Shown: positions 53,180-61,436 of the stretch, in pieces
Layout of the letters: each line of letters opens with the position of its first letter
Position numbering within the stretch: position 1 is the stretch's first letter
Source of the DNA: Sphingomonas sp. LR60
GTDB taxonomy: Bacteria; Pseudomonadota; Alphaproteobacteria; Sphingomonadales; Sphingomonadaceae
Reading direction: 5' to 3'
Assembly: GCF_036855935.1 (NCBI RefSeq)
Contig: NZ_JASPFK010000001.1
Location: forward strand, 338,501-402,500
DNA: 64,000 nucleotides
The notes under the pieces: generated by a model
What the model saw: the letters and a program-made list of their open reading frames with translations, nothing else
The model's database searches: none
What the model was told of the DNA's origin: nothing
Position numbers and translations under genes: made by a program

Positions 53180-53911
53180 GTGCACCTGACAGCCGACGCC
53201 ATCCTGCTTTCCGTTCGCGCACACGGCGAGCATGGCGCGGTGGCGCGAGCGTTGACGCGCGACGATGGCGTTCGCCCCGGCTACGTCCGCGGCGGTCACG
53301 CGCGCGGGCTGCGTCCCGTCCTACAGCCCGGCAATCTGATCCGCGGCGAATGGCGCGCGCGCACCGAGGAACAACTCGCCGCGCTCACCTGCGAGCTGAT
53401 CCACAGCCGCGCGGCGCTCCACGAATCGGCGCTCCCCGCGGCGGGGCTCGACTGGCTGACCGCGCTGACCGCGTCGGCGCTGCCCGAGGCGCAGCCCTAT
53501 CCCTACCTCTACGACGCGCTCGGCGGCGCACTCGACGCGATCGAGGCCGCACCCAGCGCGCGTGGCTGGGCGGCGGCGATGGCGCGCTACGAATTGCTTT
53601 TGCTCGCCGAACTGGGCTTCGGGCTCGACCTGACGACGTGCATCGCGACCGGCGACACTGACGACCTCACCTTCGTCAGCCCGAAGAGCGGTGCGGCGGT
53701 GTCGCGCGGCGCGGCGGCGGGCTATGAGGCGCGGCTGTTCCCACTGCCGGCCTTCCTGCGTGACGGGGGTGCCGCTGACGGCGCGCAGGTGCTGGAGGCG
53801 CTGGCGATCACCGGCCATTTCCTTGCGCGCGACGTGCTGCTCGAACGTCGCCGTGATCCGTTGCCGGCGCGCGCGCGGCTGGTCGAGCGATTGAAGAGGG
53901 CGGTTGCGTGA
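53180..53911 (+). CDS. recO: DNA repair protein RecO
   Basis: This mediator loads RecA in the RecFOR pathway. The 243-residue product begins with the OB-fold domain ([55 protein letters not shown] pattern across about residues 8-65) and continues with the helical domain ([32 protein letters not shown]). The zinc-finger cysteines of some RecO proteins are reduced to a single Cys here. The GTG start lies just past the repeat. The stop region overlaps a possible GTG of leuB. Confidence 0.92.
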   Translation: MHLTADAILLSVRAHGEHGAVARALTRDDGVRPGYVRGGHARGLRPVLQPGNLIRGEWRARTEEQLAALTCELIHSRAALHESALPAAGLDWLTALTASALPEAQPYPYLYDALGGALDAIEAAPSARGWAAAMARYELLLLAELGFGLDLTTCIATGDTDDLTFVSPKSGAAVSRGAAAGYEARLFPLPAFLRDGGAADGAQVLEALAITGHFLARDVLLERRRDPLPARARLVERLKRAVA

Positions 53912-53940
53912 GCGCGCTCTCCGCGCCATGCGGTGCGGCC

Positions 53941-54993
53941 ATGACACACGGCAAGCTCATCGCAATCCTGCCCGGCGACGGGATCGGCCCCGAAGTGACC
54001 GCCGAGGCGCGGCGCGTGCTCGACGCGCTCGATCTCGGGCTGGTGTTCGAGGAAGCGCCGGTCGGCGGCGCGGGCTATCGCGCCAGCGGCCATCCGCTGC
54101 CCGAGGCGACGCTGGCGCTCGCCAAGCGCGCCGATGCGGTGCTGTTCGGCGCGGTCGGTGATCCGGAATTCGACTCGCTCGAACGCGCATTGCGCCCCGA
54201 ACAGGCGATCCTTGGGCTGCGCAAGAACCTGACGACCTTCGCCAATCTGCGTCCGGCCAAGATGTTCGCCGGGTTGGAGGACGCCTCGACGCTCAAGCCC
54301 GAGGTGGCGAATGCGATCGATCTGGTCATCGTCCGCGAGCTGAACGGCGACGTTTATTTCGGCGCCAAGGGACGCGGCACCACCGACGCCGGACTGCGCG
54401 AGGGTCATGACCTGATGCGCTACGACGAGAGCGAAGTCCGCCGCATCGCGCATGTCGGGTTCCAGACCGCGGCGAAGCGGCGCGGCAAGCTGTGTTCGGT
54501 CGACAAGGCCAACGTGCTCGAAACCTCGCAATTGTGGCGCGACGTGGTGATCGAGGTCGCGGCGGAATATCCGCAGATCGAATTGACGCACATGTATGTC
54601 GACAATGCCGCGATGCAGCTCGTCCGCAATCCGGGCGCGTTCGACACGATCGTGACCGGCAATCTGTTCGGCGACATCCTTTCGGATCAGGCGAGCATGT
54701 GCGTCGGATCGATCGGGATGCTGCCCTCGGCATCGCTCGATGCGCGCGGCAAGGGGTTGTACGAGCCGATCCACGGTTCCGCGCCCGACATCGCTGGGCA
54801 AGGCAAGGCCAATCCGTGCGCGGCTATCCTGTCGGCGGCGATGATGCTCCGCCACTCGCTAGGCGCTGGCGAGGTGGCGGACCGGATCGAGGCGGCCGTC
54901 TCGGCCGCGCTGGCGACCGGCGCGCGCACCCCCGATCTGGGCGGCACCGCGACGCCGCGTTCGATGGGCGATGCGGTGCTGGCGGCGCTCTGA
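53941..54993 (+). CDS. leuB: 3-isopropylmalate dehydrogenase
   Basis: This enzyme oxidatively decarboxylates 3-isopropylmalate in leucine synthesis, NAD-dependent. The signature blocks are [70 protein letters not shown] and the metal/NAD region [25 protein letters not shown] followed by [21 protein letters not shown] 53941 ([10 protein letters not shown]) is preferred over GTG 53908, because the extra 11 residues are not family-like. Other leu genes are not in the window, so it is a lone leu gene downstream of recO. Confidence 0.95.
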   Translation: MTHGKLIAILPGDGIGPEVTAEARRVLDALDLGLVFEEAPVGGAGYRASGHPLPEATLALAKRADAVLFGAVGDPEFDSLERALRPEQAILGLRKNLTTFANLRPAKMFAGLEDASTLKPEVANAIDLVIVRELNGDVYFGAKGRGTTDAGLREGHDLMRYDESEVRRIAHVGFQTAAKRRGKLCSVDKANVLETSQLWRDVVIEVAAEYPQIELTHMYVDNAAMQLVRNPGAFDTIVTGNLFGDILSDQASMCVGSIGMLPSASLDARGKGLYEPIHGSAPDIAGQGKANPCAAILSAAMMLRHSLGAGEVADRIEAAVSAALATGARTPDLGGTATPRSMGDAVLAAL

Positions 54994-55000
54994 TTTCTTT

Positions 55001-55110
55001 CACCACCCCGGCGGACGCCAGGGCCCAGTTGGGAATGCCGTGTTGGTTGAACGCTGCGTCCTGCCACGAACGGTCTCCAACTGGCTCCCGGCGTTCGCCG
55101 GGGTGGTGGG
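55001..55110. repeat. Palindromic repeat, caccccggcg...cgccggggtg type
   Basis: Left arm caccaccccggcggacgccagggcccagttgggaa, right arm ccaactggctcccggcgttcgccggggtggtg. It fills the gap between leuB and the glycosyltransferase and ends nine bases before the latter's ATG. Confidence 0.85.
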
Positions 55111-55118
55111 TAAAACTA

Positions 55119-56213
55119 ATGCTCGACCTCGCGGTCGTCGTCCCGACCTTCAACGAGCGCGATAATGTCGCCACGGTGGTGGCGCGGCTGGCGGCGGCGC
55201 TCGACGGCCTCGACTGGGAAGTGCTGTTCGTCGACGACGACAGCCCCGACGGCACCGCGCAGGCGGTGCGTGACCTCGCGTTGCACGATCCACGCGTCCG
55301 CGTCATCCAGCGGATCGGCCGCCGCGGGCTGTCGAGTGCATGTATCGATGGGATGTGCGCCACCGCCGCGCCGGTGGTGGCGGTCATGGACGGCGACCTT
55401 CAGCACGACGAGACGCTGCTGCCGCGCATGGTCGCCGCGCTACGCGACGACCCGACGCTCGACCTCGCGATCGGCTCGCGCTTCGTCGCGGGCGGCGGGA
55501 CTGGCGAGTGGGACCGCGACCGCGTCGCAAAGTCCGCGCTGGCGACCCGCATCGCCGCACGGGTGGTGCGGACCGAATTGAGCGATCCGATGAGTGGCTT
55601 CTTCGCGATCCGCACCCATGTGTTGCGCGGGCTGGTCCCGCATCTGGGCGGGATCGGCTTCAAGATCCTGCTCGACATCATCGGTGCCTCGCGGCGCCCG
55701 TTGCGCTTCGTCGAATTGCCCTATGTCTTTCGCACCCGCGCGGTCGGCGAGAGCAAGCTCGATCACGTCGTGGCGATGGAATATCTGATCGCGCTCTACG
55801 ACCGAAGAGTGGGGCGCATCGTGCCGGTGCGCTTTGCGATGTTCTCGATGATCGGCGCGCTCGGGGCGGGGGTGCATATGAGCGTGCTGTCGCTGCTCTA
55901 TGTCGTCGCGGGATCGACGTTCCTGACCGGGCAGATCGTCGCGACCTTCGCGGCGATGACCTTCAACTTCTTCCTCAACAACGCGCTGACCTATCGCGAC
56001 CGACGCCTGCGCGGTGCGCGCGCGTTGCTCGACGGGTGGGTGGCGTTCTGCCTCGTCTGCTCGGTCGGGGCGGTGGCGAACGTCGGGGCGGCGGCGTTCC
56101 TCCACGACGTGCGGCAGGGGGCATGGGCGGCGTCGGCGCTGCTCGGCGTGCTGGTCGGGGCGGTCTGGAATTACGCGCTGTCGTCGCGGTTCACCTGGGG
56201 ACGGTATCGATAG
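55119..56213 (+). CDS. GT2 glycosyltransferase fused to a GtrA-like membrane domain
   Basis: The N-terminal about 220 residues are a dolichyl/polyprenyl-phosphate-mannose-synthase-like GT-A domain: VVVPTFNERDNV, VLFVDDDSPDGTA, the DxD-type motif AVMDGDLQHDETLLPRM, and DPMSGFFAIR. The C-terminal about 130 residues are four membrane helices of the GtrA type (RFAMFSMIGALGAGVHMSVLSLLYVVAG, FNFFLNNALTYRDRRLRG). The enzyme would transfer a sugar from its nucleotide donor to polyprenyl phosphate and may help flip it. The GT39-family transferase encoded convergently could use that product. The start MLDLAVVVPTF lies directly after a palindromic repeat, so its translation signals are partly repeat-derived. 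Confidence 0.88.
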   Translation: MLDLAVVVPTFNERDNVATVVARLAAALDGLDWEVLFVDDDSPDGTAQAVRDLALHDPRVRVIQRIGRRGLSSACIDGMCATAAPVVAVMDGDLQHDETLLPRMVAALRDDPTLDLAIGSRFVAGGGTGEWDRDRVAKSALATRIAARVVRTELSDPMSGFFAIRTHVLRGLVPHLGGIGFKILLDIIGASRRPLRFVELPYVFRTRAVGESKLDHVVAMEYLIALYDRRVGRIVPVRFAMFSMIGALGAGVHMSVLSLLYVVAGSTFLTGQIVATFAAMTFNFFLNNALTYRDRRLRGARALLDGWVAFCLVCSVGAVANVGAAAFLHDVRQGAWAASALLGVLVGAVWNYALSSRFTWGRYR

Positions 56214-56222
56214 CGCCATCGC

Positions 56223-56239
56223 CCCGGACGTCGTCCGGG
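56223..56239. terminator. Hairpin between convergent glycosyltransferase genes
   Basis: cccggacgtcgtccggg is a perfect palindrome-like stem between two convergent stop codons. It has no T-run in either direction, so termination is only a possibility; it is also the core of a ccccggac-type repeat. Confidence 0.4.
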
Positions 56240-56240
56240 A

Positions 56241-57476
56241 TCAAACCCAGCTATTGAACCATGTGAACCGATGGAACGCCGCCGGGTTGGCGAGAGCTTG
56301 CGCGCTGAGCACCGGCAGGAAATACAGCCAGAGCGCGAAGACCAGCAACAGGAACAGCTCGACCCACCGCCCGATCACCGCGCGATGGTGATCGATCGCC
56401 ACTGCCAGCACGACGCACAGCAGCACGCTCGACGGATAGTAGTAATAATAGAAGCCGAGCGACTTCGGGATGATCGCGAAGATCGCCACCGAGAAGGTCC
56501 ACAGCGCCGCCGGGGCGAGCAGCCGCGCCGCGCCGGTCCGCACCCACGCCTGATAGCAGGCGATCACCGCGACCAGCCCGCCCCACATCACCGCCGGATT
56601 GCCGAGCAACAGGATGCCACGTTGCGCGCCGTCGACGGGTTCGTAGAGATACCAGATCGGGCGGATCAGGAACGGCCATGTCCACCATGCCGACTGATAG
56701 GTGTGCGGCGGCAGCTTCTGCGTCTGACGCAGGTACATATCCCATTGAAAATGCGGCAGCGTATGCAGCGTCAGCGCGTCATTGGCGTAGAAGAAGGCGG
56801 GCGCGAAGGTCAGGAAATAGGTAATGACCGACAGGCCGCCGAGCAGCGCCAGCGCCGGGACGGTGCCAAGCCCTGGCCAGCGCTGCGGCCGTTCGCGGCG
56901 CATCAGCACGAAGGTGATCGCGGCTGCGGCCACATAGGGCGCGGCGGTCCATTTGCAGGCGGTGGCCAGCCCCATCAGCACGCTGCCCGCGCTCCAGCGT
57001 ACGACGCTGCCGTCGCGGATCGCGGAACTGAGCAGCACGATGCCCCAGAGCAGGAACGCGACCATGAAGGTGTCCAGCATCGCGATCCGCGCCTGGATAT
57101 AGATCGTGAAGCCGAGCAGCGCGAAGACGGTAGCGAGCAGCGCCGGTCGGACACGCTGCGTCAGCAAATGGGTCAGCGCGGAGACGCCCGCGACCGTCGC
57201 GGCGCCCGCCAGCGTCGAGGCGATGCGCCATCCGAACGGCACGTCGCCGAACAGATGGATGCCCGCCGCGATCAACTCCTTGGCCAGCAACGGATGTTCG
57301 ATATTGGTCGGCCCCGACAGCGCGAGCAGCGCACGCGCGGCGGGGAGGTAGTGGACCTCGTCGAACACCGGCTTGGCCGGCACCGACAGGCGGAAGACGA
57401 ACATCAGCCAGCTGAACACGGCGATGCCGAGCATGAGCAGTCGCGGCGTTCCCTGCTGTCGTCCCACCCTCGTCAC
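56241..57476 (-). CDS. GT39-family (PMT-like) membrane glycosyltransferase
   Basis: This is a GT-C fold protein-O-mannosyltransferase-like enzyme with about ten membrane helices. The first extracytoplasmic loop has the catalytic acidic pair in AKPVFDEVHYLPAARALL, followed by NIEHPLLAKELIAAGIHLFG, both PMT hallmarks. C-terminal PMT-type segments (DMYLRQTQKLPPHTYQSAWWTWPFLIRPIWYLYEP) are also present. It would use a polyprenyl-phosphate sugar, possibly supplied by the GT2-GtrA protein, and act on the outer face of the inner membrane. The start is uncertain: GTG 57476 is chosen. An ATG at 57593 exists but its codon lies on top of the metZ start, and the extra residues do not look family-like. 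Confidence 0.85.
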   Translation of the reverse strand: MTRVGRQQGTPRLLMLGIAVFSWLMFVFRLSVPAKPVFDEVHYLPAARALLALSGPTNIEHPLLAKELIAAGIHLFGDVPFGWRIASTLAGAATVAGVSALTHLLTQRVRPALLATVFALLGFTIYIQARIAMLDTFMVAFLLWGIVLLSSAIRDGSVVRWSAGSVLMGLATACKWTAAPYVAAAAITFVLMRRERPQRWPGLGTVPALALLGGLSVITYFLTFAPAFFYANDALTLHTLPHFQWDMYLRQTQKLPPHTYQSAWWTWPFLIRPIWYLYEPVDGAQRGILLLGNPAVMWGGLVAVIACYQAWVRTGAARLLAPAALWTFSVAIFAIIPKSLGFYYYYYPSSVLLCVVLAVAIDHHRAVIGRWVELFLLLVFALWLYFLPVLSAQALANPAAFHRFTWFNSWV

Positions 57477-57591
57477 CGCCGCAAATCCTCCGCCACGCCC
57501 CGCGTCCGCTTGCGACAGGCACGCGGCGGCGACAAGCCCGATGGTGACGGTTTGACTTGTTCTGGCGGGTGCGCGGAGGCTAAGCGGGGGC

Positions 57592-58797
57592 ATGAAGCGG
57601 CACAGCGGACAGGATCGGTCGATCACCCAGAACTGGCGCCCAGCGACCCTTGCGGTTCGCGGCGGCACCGCCCGGTCGGAATATGGCGAGACATCCGAGG
57701 CGATGTTCCTGACCTCGGGCTATTGCTACGATCGGGCCGAGGATGCGGCGGCGCGCTTTGCCGGCGAACAGTCCGGCATGACCTATTCGCGGCTCCAGAA
57801 CCCGACCGTTGAGATGCTCGAACAGCGGATCGCGCTGCTGGAGGGTGCCGAGGCGTGCCGGACGATGGCGACCGGCATGGCGGCGATGACCGCGGTGCTG
57901 CTGTGCCAGCTGCAACAGGGCGATCACGTCGTCGCCGGGCGCGCGGCGTTCGGTTCGTGCCGCTGGCTGGTCGATACGTTGCTGCCGAAATTCGGTATCC
58001 AGACCACTACCGTCGACGCGCGCGATCCGCAGGCGTTCGAGGATGCGGTGCGCCCGAACACCAAGGTGTTCTTCTTCGAAACCCCCGCCAATCCGACCAT
58101 GGACGTGGTCGACCTGCGTGCGGTCTGCGGGATCGCGCGCGAACGCGGGATCACCAGCGTGGTCGACAATGCCTTCGCCACCCCCGCGCTCCAGCGGCCG
58201 ATGGAGTTCGGCGCCGACGTCACCGCTTATTCCGCGACCAAGATGATGGACGGGCAGGGCCGCGTGCTCGCCGGGGCGGTGTGCGGGACGCAGGACTTCA
58301 TCGATAACACGCTGCTGCCGTTCACGCGCAACACCGGCCCGACGCTCAGCGCGTTCAACGCCTGGGTGGTGCTCAAGGGGCTGGAAACGCTTGATCTTCG
58401 CATCCGCCGGCAATCGGAGAACGCGCTGGCGGTCGGTCGCTTCCTCGAGGCCCGCGTTCCGCGCATCCTCCACCCCGGCCTGCCCAGCCACCCGCAGCAC
58501 GAATTGGCGATGTCGCAGATGGCCGCGGTCGGCGGGATCTTCGCGTTCGAGGTCGCCGACCGTGCGCAGGCACATGCTCTGCTCAACGCGCTCGAATTGA
58601 TCGACATTTCGAACAATATCGGCGACTCGCGTTCGCTGATGACTCATCCGGCATCGACCACCCATTACGGCGTCGCGGCCGAGGCGCGTGCCGAGATGGG
58701 CGTTACCGAGGGGTTGCTGCGCCTCAACGTCGGGCTCGAAGATCCGCAGGACCTGATCGACGACCTCGACCGGGCGCTGCGACAGGTCGGGCTGTGA
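57592..58797 (+). CDS. metZ: O-succinylhomoserine sulfhydrylase
   Basis: This PLP enzyme makes homocysteine from O-succinylhomoserine and sulfide, giving direct sulfhydrylation in methionine synthesis. It is a Cys/Met-metabolism fold of 401 residues: TLAVRGGTARSEYGETSEAMFLTSGYCYD at the N-terminus, MTYSRLQNPTVEMLEQRIA, the PLP-lysine motif YSATKMMDGQGRVLAG, and TGPTLSAFNAWVVLKGLETL. The Y/S/R pattern and the ending (SLMTHPASTTHYGVAAEARAEMGVTEGLLRLNVGLED) fit MetZ. It is the first gene before apaG, with which it overlaps by four bases. Confidence 0.93.
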   Translation: MKRHSGQDRSITQNWRPATLAVRGGTARSEYGETSEAMFLTSGYCYDRAEDAAARFAGEQSGMTYSRLQNPTVEMLEQRIALLEGAEACRTMATGMAAMTAVLLCQLQQGDHVVAGRAAFGSCRWLVDTLLPKFGIQTTTVDARDPQAFEDAVRPNTKVFFFETPANPTMDVVDLRAVCGIARERGITSVVDNAFATPALQRPMEFGADVTAYSATKMMDGQGRVLAGAVCGTQDFIDNTLLPFTRNTGPTLSAFNAWVVLKGLETLDLRIRRQSENALAVGRFLEARVPRILHPGLPSHPQHELAMSQMAAVGGIFAFEVADRAQAHALLNALELIDISNNIGDSRSLMTHPASTTHYGVAAEARAEMGVTEGLLRLNVGLEDPQDLIDDLDRALRQVGL

Positions 58798-59210
58798 GCA
58801 TCACCACCGGAATGGAGGCGTTGTTCACCGACGCCGCCACGACCGAGGACGTCACCGTGCGCGTCTCGGTCAGCTATCTTGCCGAACAGTCCGAGCCGGC
58901 GCGCGGGCGCTGGTTCTGGGCCTATCACATCCGCATCGAGAATGACGGCGCGGGCGCGGTGCAGCTGCTGACGCGGCACTGGATCATCACCGACGGCGGC
59001 GGCGCGCGCCACACCGTCGAGGGTGAGGGCGTCGTCGGCGAGCAACCGGTGATCCGCCCCGAGGGCAGCTACGACTATGTCTCCGGCTGCCCGCTTTCGA
59101 CGCCGAGCGGCGCGATGCAGGGCAGCTATCGCATGGTCGCCGAGGACGGGCGCGTGTTCGACGTCGCGATCCCGCGCTTCGCGCTCCATGCGCCGGCGGT
59201 GGCGGAGTAG
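58794..59210 (+). CDS. apaG: ApaG (DUF525) protein
   Basis: A 138-residue immunoglobulin-like beta-sandwich protein. The core WFWAYHIRIENDGAGAVQLLTRHWIITDGGG is diagnostic, followed by the VEGEGVVGEQPVIRPEGSYDYVSGCPLSTPSGAMQGSY segment in which GEGVVGEQP is the conserved glycine motif. Molecular function is unsettled; links to Co/Mg resistance and pyrophosphate binding have been reported for the family. GTG start, overlapping metZ stop. Confidence 0.93.
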   Translation: MSITTGMEALFTDAATTEDVTVRVSVSYLAEQSEPARGRWFWAYHIRIENDGAGAVQLLTRHWIITDGGGARHTVEGEGVVGEQPVIRPEGSYDYVSGCPLSTPSGAMQGSYRMVAEDGRVFDVAIPRFALHAPAVAE

Positions 59211-59214
59211 CTCG

Positions 59215-60006
59215 GTGAAGCGGACGCATCTTCCGCTCAACGGGCTGCGCGTGCTCGACGCCGCCGCCCGTCACCTGTCCTTCACCCGCGCCGCCGACGA
59301 ACTGGCGGTGACGCCCGCCGCGGTCGGTCAACAGATCCGCGCGCTCGAGGATACGCTGGGCGTGGTGCTGTTCCGTCGCACCACCAAGGGGCTGGAGCTG
59401 ACTCCCGAGGGCGAGGCGGGGCTCGCGCCGCTGCGCCAGGCGTTCCTCGAATTCGAGGAGGCGGTGCGCGCGATGCAGGCCGGGCAATCGTCCAAGTCGC
59501 TGACGATCGCGGCGCCGCGCGACGTGACCGAGAAGTGGCTGCTCCCCCGGCTGGCCGAGATCGCCGCCGCCGATCCCGATCTGCGCTTCGTGCTGGTCGC
59601 CGCGGACGAGGGGATGGACTTCACCGAGGCCAACCTCGACCTCGCGATTCGCTGGGGCGAGGGCCCCGGCACGCATGAGGGCGAGGCGATCGAGAGCGAA
59701 GGGCTGGTGACCATCGCGCGCCCCGGTGGCGCGGCGGACACCGCGATCCTCTGGCCGGGCGCGCCCGAGCCGGACAGCGCCGGGCAGGTGCGGGTCGGCG
59801 ACGCCGGGCTGGCGATCGACGCCGCCGCCGCCGGGCTGGGCCGCGCAACGGTGCCCGAGATGCTGGCGGCGCGCGACATCGCCGCCGGTCGCGTTGTGGT
59901 GGTCGGCGAGGCGCAGCCGTCGCGGCTGGGCTATTGGCTGGTCGCGCCGACCCCGCAGTGGCGGCAGCGCAAGGTGCAGGTGCTGGTCGAGGCGCTCGGG
60001 CGCTAG
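59215..60006 (+). CDS. LysR-family regulator, GcvA-like
   Basis: A 263-residue regulator with N-terminal winged HTH (LPLNGLRVLDAAARHLSFTRAADELAVTPAAVGQQIRALEDTLG), whose wording is typical of the GcvA-type subgroup, and a compact effector domain (KSLTIAAPRDVTEKWLLPRLAEIAAADPDLRFVL). The C-terminal ligand domain is slightly shorter than the usual about 300 residues. GTG at 59215 follows the apaG stop by four bases, so it may be expressed with metZ-apaG rather than divergently from a target gene. Target and ligand unknown. Confidence 0.88.
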   Translation: MKRTHLPLNGLRVLDAAARHLSFTRAADELAVTPAAVGQQIRALEDTLGVVLFRRTTKGLELTPEGEAGLAPLRQAFLEFEEAVRAMQAGQSSKSLTIAAPRDVTEKWLLPRLAEIAAADPDLRFVLVAADEGMDFTEANLDLAIRWGEGPGTHEGEAIESEGLVTIARPGGAADTAILWPGAPEPDSAGQVRVGDAGLAIDAAAAGLGRATVPEMLAARDIAAGRVVVVGEAQPSRLGYWLVAPTPQWRQRKVQVLVEALGR

Positions 60007-60037
60007 GTCACGTTGACATGGGAAGCGACCTACGTCC

Positions 60038-60112
60038 GTCATTGCGAGCGTAGCGAAGCAATCCAGAGCCGGATCAGGACGCTCTGGATTGCTTAGCTAC
60101 GCTCGCAATGAC
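60038..60112. repeat. Palindromic repeat (cattgcgag type)
   Basis: Left arm gtcattgcgagcgtagcgaagcaatccagag, right arm ctctggattgcttagctacgctcgcaatgac. A further right-arm fragment, gctcgcaatgacg, occurs at 60181-60193 within the MFS gene's last codons. Confidence 0.85.
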
Positions 60113-60176
60113 GAGTCCGGTTCCACATGAAGTCATCGCGCTCCAGCGGTATCGAAGCGCGCGGGCAGGCGCGCTG

Positions 60177-61382
60177 CTAGGCTCGCAATGACGGACGATC
60201 CCGCCCCCGCCGCAACGGCACGATCAGCACCCCGCCCGCCAGAGTCAACGCGGCGAGCACCACCAGCAGCAGCGTGAAATCACCCGGCGTCGCCAGCGCC
60301 CAGGTCAACAACGGACCGAGCAGCGACGGTACCGTGTTCGACAGGTTGATGAGCCCCAGGTCGCGCCCGCGATGGCGGGGGTCGGGGAGCAGTCGCACCG
60401 CAAATGCCTGATGCAGCGCGAGGAACACCGCCGCCGCGACCGAGTAGGTGACGAACCCGATCGCCCCGACCACCGGATGTGCGACCATGGCCATCGCCAG
60501 CAACCCGAGCGTCGCCGCCACCGCCGCGCCGACCAGAAACGGCGTGCGCCGCGCCGCCTGATCGGAGAGCCGCCCGGCCATCACCGCGACGGGTAACGGC
60601 AGGATGTAGCTGATCGTCAGCAACGTGCCGACGCGCGTGGCGAGCGTCCGGGGCGGGACGCTGCCGGCGATGCTCTGGAAATAATAGAGCAAGTACAGCG
60701 ACAACGCGCCCCCGGCGAGCTGGACCAGTAGCCGTGCGATGCTCGCGACCCACAGGCGATGCGCGGGCGCTGGGTCGGGTGCTCGTGGCGGGGAGGGCAC
60801 AGGCGCGCGCCGGACGAACAACAGCGGCAACACCGCCGCAACCGTCAGCCCCAAGATCAGTACCAGCTGCGCCGCCTCGCTCCGCCCCGCATCGGCGACC
60901 AGGAATGCCGAAACCGCCCCTGCGGCTGGCGGTCCGATCGCGAGCAATCCGCCCGCCAACCCGCGTTGATCGTCGGGAATCTCGTCGGCCATGATCGCCA
61001 TCATCGGCGCGAGGACCGCGTTGACCGCGCATTGGAACGCCAGCACCGCTGCGATGAGGAACGCTGGCTGCGCGGCGACCGCGATCGCGGCGTAACTGAG
61101 CAATAGCGCGACCAGCCCGCCCGCGATCCACCCGCGCCGACCGCCGCCGCGCGCCACCGACCGGTCGCTGAACCAGCCGAACAGGATGTTCGCGCCGCTG
61201 GCGGTCGCCGCGCCAAGCACGATCGCTACCGTCAGCCAGCCGATCCGCGCCTCGCCCGCCAGCCGGTCGATCTTGAGCGGGAGCAGCAGTGACAGGAACG
61301 GCAGATAGCCGATTACCGCCCCGGCATGGGCGAGCGAAAAGGCGGCGAGTAACCGGTAGGTCGGAGAGAAAGCACGCGGCAT
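60177..61382 (-). CDS. Major facilitator superfamily transporter
   Basis: A 401-residue inner-membrane carrier with 12 predicted helices in two bundles of six. The loop 2-3 motif reads GWFSDRSVARGGGRRGWIAGG, an MFS motif A variant, and the second-half equivalent is AGRLSDQAARRTPFLVGA. A Pro/Arg-rich cytoplasmic loop (RRAPVPSPPRAPDP) links the halves. The ending is Arg-rich (VPLRRGRDRPSLRA) and overlaps a palindromic-repeat fragment, so the last residues may be repeat-derived. Substrate not predictable; sugar or drug efflux families are possible. It is downstream of the GGDEF-EAL gene on the same strand. Confidence 0.87.
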   Translation of the reverse strand: MPRAFSPTYRLLAAFSLAHAGAVIGYLPFLSLLLPLKIDRLAGEARIGWLTVAIVLGAATASGANILFGWFSDRSVARGGGRRGWIAGGLVALLLSYAAIAVAAQPAFLIAAVLAFQCAVNAVLAPMMAIMADEIPDDQRGLAGGLLAIGPPAAGAVSAFLVADAGRSEAAQLVLILGLTVAAVLPLLFVRRAPVPSPPRAPDPAPAHRLWVASIARLLVQLAGGALSLYLLYYFQSIAGSVPPRTLATRVGTLLTISYILPLPVAVMAGRLSDQAARRTPFLVGAAVAATLGLLAMAMVAHPVVGAIGFVTYSVAAAVFLALHQAFAVRLLPDPRHRGRDLGLINLSNTVPSLLGPLLTWALATPGDFTLLLVVLAALTLAGGVLIVPLRRGRDRPSLRA

Positions 61383-61436
61383 CAGCGGCGCGCGCTAGCA
61401 TGGATGCGCACGGCCCCGAAACCGCGCTGCGGTGGA

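Noticed and set aside
57477..57591. Possible SAM-II-type riboswitch upstream of metZ (ggtgacggtttgacttg ... gctaagcggggg)
   Set aside because: Only fragments resemble the motif; the GCCAC and TTAAA blocks needed for the pseudoknot are missing. A covariance-model search would decide.
60280..61436. Continuation of the GGDEF-EAL frame through the MFS transporter gene
   Set aside because: After the frameshift the frame is Arg/Gly-rich nonsense and overlaps a clean transporter gene on the same strand.
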